NCBI GenBank assembly: GCA_958421035.1
Contig: CATZKS010000036.1
Coordinates: forward strand, 1-17,336
Length of the DNA stretch: 17,336 nucleotides
Origin: an uncultured Collinsella sp.
Lineage (GTDB): Bacteria; Actinomycetota; Coriobacteriia; Coriobacteriales; Coriobacteriaceae
Direction of reading: 5' to 3'
The notes beneath the pieces were generated by a model that was given only the letters and a program-made list of their open reading frames with translations, was not told the DNA's origin and ran no database searches. The translations under genes were made by a program, and so were the position numbers. This document shows, one piece after another, positions 15,600-17,336 of the stretch; within the stretch, counting starts at the first letter, position 1, and every line of letters begins with the position of its first letter.

Positions 15600-15881
15600 T
15601 TAGGGAGCGGTGGGCGCCTCCGGGGCAGCAGGGGACTCGGACGCGGTGATGCCGGAGGTGTCGACCTCGCCGATTCCGGCGAGCTGCTCGATGAGGGGGA
15701 GGCCCGTCGGGTCGTCCACCTCGACGCCGCCGAGCACGATGGTGCTGTCGCGCGTGTCGATTTGGGTTGTGAACACGGCCGGGTCGAAACCCGAAGCGAT
15801 AAAGCCAATGCCCGCAAGGACAACACCCGCGACAACGAGCCCGCCCGCCACGGCGAGGTAGATCTTCTTCGCGCTGGTCAT
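15600..15881 (-). CDS. Small single-helix membrane protein of the PadR-DUF1700 operon
   Basis: Encodes 93 residues from the ATG at 15881, eight bases after GGAG; a GTG three codons upstream abuts that site. A membrane helix lies at about 6-30 (IYLAVAGGLVVAGVVLAGIG). Beyond it is an outer, acidic segment, TTQIDTRDSTIVLGGVEVDD, and an Ala/Pro/Thr-rich tail ending SPAAPEAPTAP. Proteins in this operon position often carry a DUF4097-type beta-helix after such an anchor; this one has only the anchor and stem, so it may be a shortened relative or a different family. It begins about 16 bp after the DUF1700 stop. Function unknown. Confidence 0.7.
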   Translation of the reverse strand: MTSAKKIYLAVAGGLVVAGVVLAGIGFIASGFDPAVFTTQIDTRDSTIVLGGVEVDDPTGLPLIEQLAGIGEVDTSGITASESPAAPEAPTAP

Positions 15882-15896
15882 GGTACTCACTCCTTT

Positions 15897-16520
15897 CTAC
15901 GCCGCGAGATGCGCGGCAGCGCCGCCCTTCTCGCCCTTACCCTTCCAGAAGGGCGAGGCGGCCTTCCTCGCCCAGAGCGCCGAGAGGCGCGCAATTTGTT
16001 TTGAGGCGGCCCAAGCGCCAGCACCAACGAAGAGCGCCACGCCGACGAGGCCGAGCCCCACGCCCGCCGAGGCGAGGGCGTACGGGAAGTGGCCGATGGT
16101 GACGCCGCTTACGGCAAGCAGGAGCTCAACTACGCCCACGCCCCCGAGTGCCGCTGCGACGATCCACACGCAGAGCGCCAGCAGCCAGATGCAGATATAG
16201 ACCGTGACGGCCACGGCGGCGAAGGCGGCGAGCAGCGGCACCCACACCGGGGAGCCCACGATGGTCAGCACCCACAGCAGCGTGGTGCTGCGCCGGCGCG
16301 TCCTCGCGATCGCGCGCGGCACGGCGGGCAGGTCGTCGAGCGTGGCCTCCGCCACCTCGCCGGGCGTGCCCATGGCGGCCACGGCCTCCTCCTCGCTCAT
16401 ACCGTCCTCCATGCGGTCGGCGATGGCCTCCGCATAGAACGCCTTGGTCTCCTCCACCTGCTCGGCCGGCAGGCAGGCGAGCAGCTCGCCCAACCGGCCC
16501 AGAAACTCATCGCGCGTCAT
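15897..16520 (-). CDS. DUF1700-type membrane protein
   Basis: Encodes 207 residues. The ATG at 16520 lies within the end of the PadR gene (14-bp overlap), with GAGGGGG seven bases upstream. The N-terminal 60 residues are the DUF1700 mark: MTRDEFLGRLGELLACLPAE, then EETKAFYAEAIADRMEDG and EEEAVAAMGTPGEVA. A basic turn RTRRRST precedes a run of membrane helices (about 80-140 and 148-172), and the tail is basic. DUF1700 proteins are almost always encoded directly after a PadR-like repressor. They are thought to take part in envelope stress sensing or membrane regulation, but the mechanism is not known. Coupled translation with PadR is likely. Confidence 0.88.
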   Translation of the reverse strand: MTRDEFLGRLGELLACLPAEQVEETKAFYAEAIADRMEDGMSEEEAVAAMGTPGEVAEATLDDLPAVPRAIARTRRRSTTLLWVLTIVGSPVWVPLLAAFAAVAVTVYICIWLLALCVWIVAAALGGVGVVELLLAVSGVTIGHFPYALASAGVGLGLVGVALFVGAGAWAASKQIARLSALWARKAASPFWKGKGEKGGAAAHLAA

Positions 16521-16827
16521 GGTGCGCCCCCTCAACGTATGCGTAAATCTCCCGTACGGACGGCCACTCGGCCAGGAACTCCTCGATGCGTGCTCGCCCG
16601 TCGTCCGTGATGCGGTAGTACCGGCGCAGCCGCCCGTTGTGCTCGGCGGAACGCGCCGTGATGCACCCGGCCTTCTCCAGGCGCTTGAGCAGCGGGTAGA
16701 GCGTCGACTCCGTGAGCCCCATGCTCGCCGGTACGTCCTTCACGATCTGGTAGCCGTAGGACTCCTCGCCGGAGACGGCCGCGAGCACGCAGGCCTCCAG
16801 GAAGCCGCGCTTCATCTGTGCCTCCAT
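16507..16827 (-). CDS. PadR-family transcriptional repressor
   Basis: Encodes 106 residues from the ATG at 16827, seven bases after AGGAGG. The fold is the winged helix of PadR: MKRGFLEACVLAAVSGEESYGYQIVK (about 5-30), recognition helix LTESTLYPLLKRLEKAGCI (38-56), wing NGRLRRYYRITDDGRAR (64-80) and a short C-terminal dimer helix. This is the short PadR subfamily 2, typical for DUF1700 operons. It probably represses its own promoter (16865-16893) and is released by an envelope or drug signal. The target operon includes DUF1700, the small membrane protein and what is left of the ABC transporter. Confidence 0.92.
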   Translation of the reverse strand: MEAQMKRGFLEACVLAAVSGEESYGYQIVKDVPASMGLTESTLYPLLKRLEKAGCITARSAEHNGRLRRYYRITDDGRARIEEFLAEWPSVREIYAYVEGAHHDAR

Positions 16828-16839
16828 CCGCACACCTCC

Positions 16840-16893
16840 TCTCGTCATATACTATGCTATACACACTATACGATGCAAGGTATTAGACGTCAA
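16840..16893 (-). promoter_or_regulatory. Promoter and operator of the PadR operon
   Basis: On the minus strand TTGACG (16888-16893), an exact 17-bp spacer and TATAGT (16865-16870) make a strong sigma70 promoter. Between the -10 box and the ribosome binding site the sequence repeats CTATAC/GTATAG and ACTAT several times in both orientations (16848-16870), a likely PadR operator overlapping the start of transcription. Confidence 0.75.
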
Positions 16894-17336
16894 CTCTCAT
16901 CGCGAAGATTCTCCGGCCCCTGCGCGCTGCGAACGTGATGTCGCGGGGCGGTTGGCATTATGCATGCAACGTCAAGTAACGCTCTTTTGATCCACTTCCA
17001 CTCGGCCCCATATGCCTTGTACAACGCCCTCTTCGACCTCGGGTTCAAGAGAGCCGCTAGGCTGGACATGCCGGACGGTAAGGTCCTGGACGCCATGGTA
17101 GACTTCTCCGATGCCATGGGGGTCATGGGTCTACGCCGATGGAGGCCCACACACGCGGCAGGGCTCGCCCGTCACCGCTGGTCGCCGGACGGTCCCCACG
17201 CCTCGCTCGCCAACGCGCAGGCGACAGCAGCAGTCCAGCGCTGGGCTGGAGACGCCGGAATGCCCAGAAGATGCGTTTCCCATCGCTGCGACAGAGCTTT
17301 TTGTAGGGGCGGCAATTTTTCCTAATGTCGAGGTCA
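16894..17336. other. Right edge with one uncertain coding-like stretch
   Basis: No gene can be named. From about 16975 to 17110 the plus frame starting at the ATG at 16960 uses mostly C/G-ending codons and reads LLIHFHSAPYALYNALFDLG and LDMPDGKVLDAMVDFSDAMG, which looks protein-like. It then turns Arg/Trp/His-rich and ends at 17325 without a recognisable domain, and the ATG has no ribosome binding site. A minus frame over the same bases (16890-17150) is also open but less convincing. A gene remnant is the best reading. Confidence 0.3.

Noticed and set aside
17240..17336. Possible tRNA or small RNA at the right edge
   Set aside because: No cloverleaf, T-loop consensus or CCA-type acceptor could be drawn from the bases present.

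Overview
The window looks like chromosomal DNA from a Collinsella-like member of the Coriobacteriia (Actinomycetota). This rests on the moderately high GC content, frequent GTG/TTG starts behind strong AGGAG-type ribosome binding sites, and protein families typical of that group: a CD1871A-type CXXC miniprotein, a NapH-like 4Fe-4S membrane protein, a redoxin lipoprotein, and PadR/DUF1700 modules. The genus is inferred, not proven.

Layout. 1-850: a repeat-rich stretch holding one small ribbon-helix-helix (RHH) protein gene (444-710) with its own promoter/operator and a strong 3' hairpin. It is bracketed by two copies of one palindromic repeat (99-128 and 805-844). 854-2734 (minus): a LysR regulator followed by a tRNA-dihydrouridine synthase. 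2872-4667 (plus): an aldo/keto reductase, a 79-residue helical miniprotein and a flavodoxin, divergent from the LysR gene and probably controlled by it. 4938-6071 (plus): an uncharacterised three-helix membrane protein. 6114-6345: a 184-bp foldback element and a separate GTGACAAAGGGAC dyad. 6343-9597 (minus): one MacB/FtsX-like ABC ATPase-permease gene of about 1,084 codons, split by a single in-frame TAG at 7561-7563. 9852-11894 (minus): a three-gene operon of CXXC miniprotein (48 residues), 4Fe-4S membrane protein and thioredoxin-like lipoprotein, ending in an intrinsic terminator. 11985-13795 (plus): a divergent OmpR-type response regulator and histidine kinase.

13796-15140 is a zone of gene decay: an arginase-family fragment, a truncated hypothetical gene facing it, an intact PH-domain membrane protein, a 37-residue stub, the last codons of an IS3-type transposase, and an ABC ATPase cut off after its Walker A region. 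15138-16827 (minus) is the remaining PadR-DUF1700-membrane protein-ABC operon with a clear sigma70 promoter. 16894-17336 holds only an uncertain coding-like stretch.

Two themes stand out. The first is redox: aldo/keto reductase, flavodoxin, and a membrane iron-sulfur protein paired with an extracytoplasmic redoxin next to its own two-component system, which suggests a sensed pathway exporting reducing power to the cell surface. The second is erosion: an interrupted transporter and an IS-marked deletion that removed the ends of two convergent genes.
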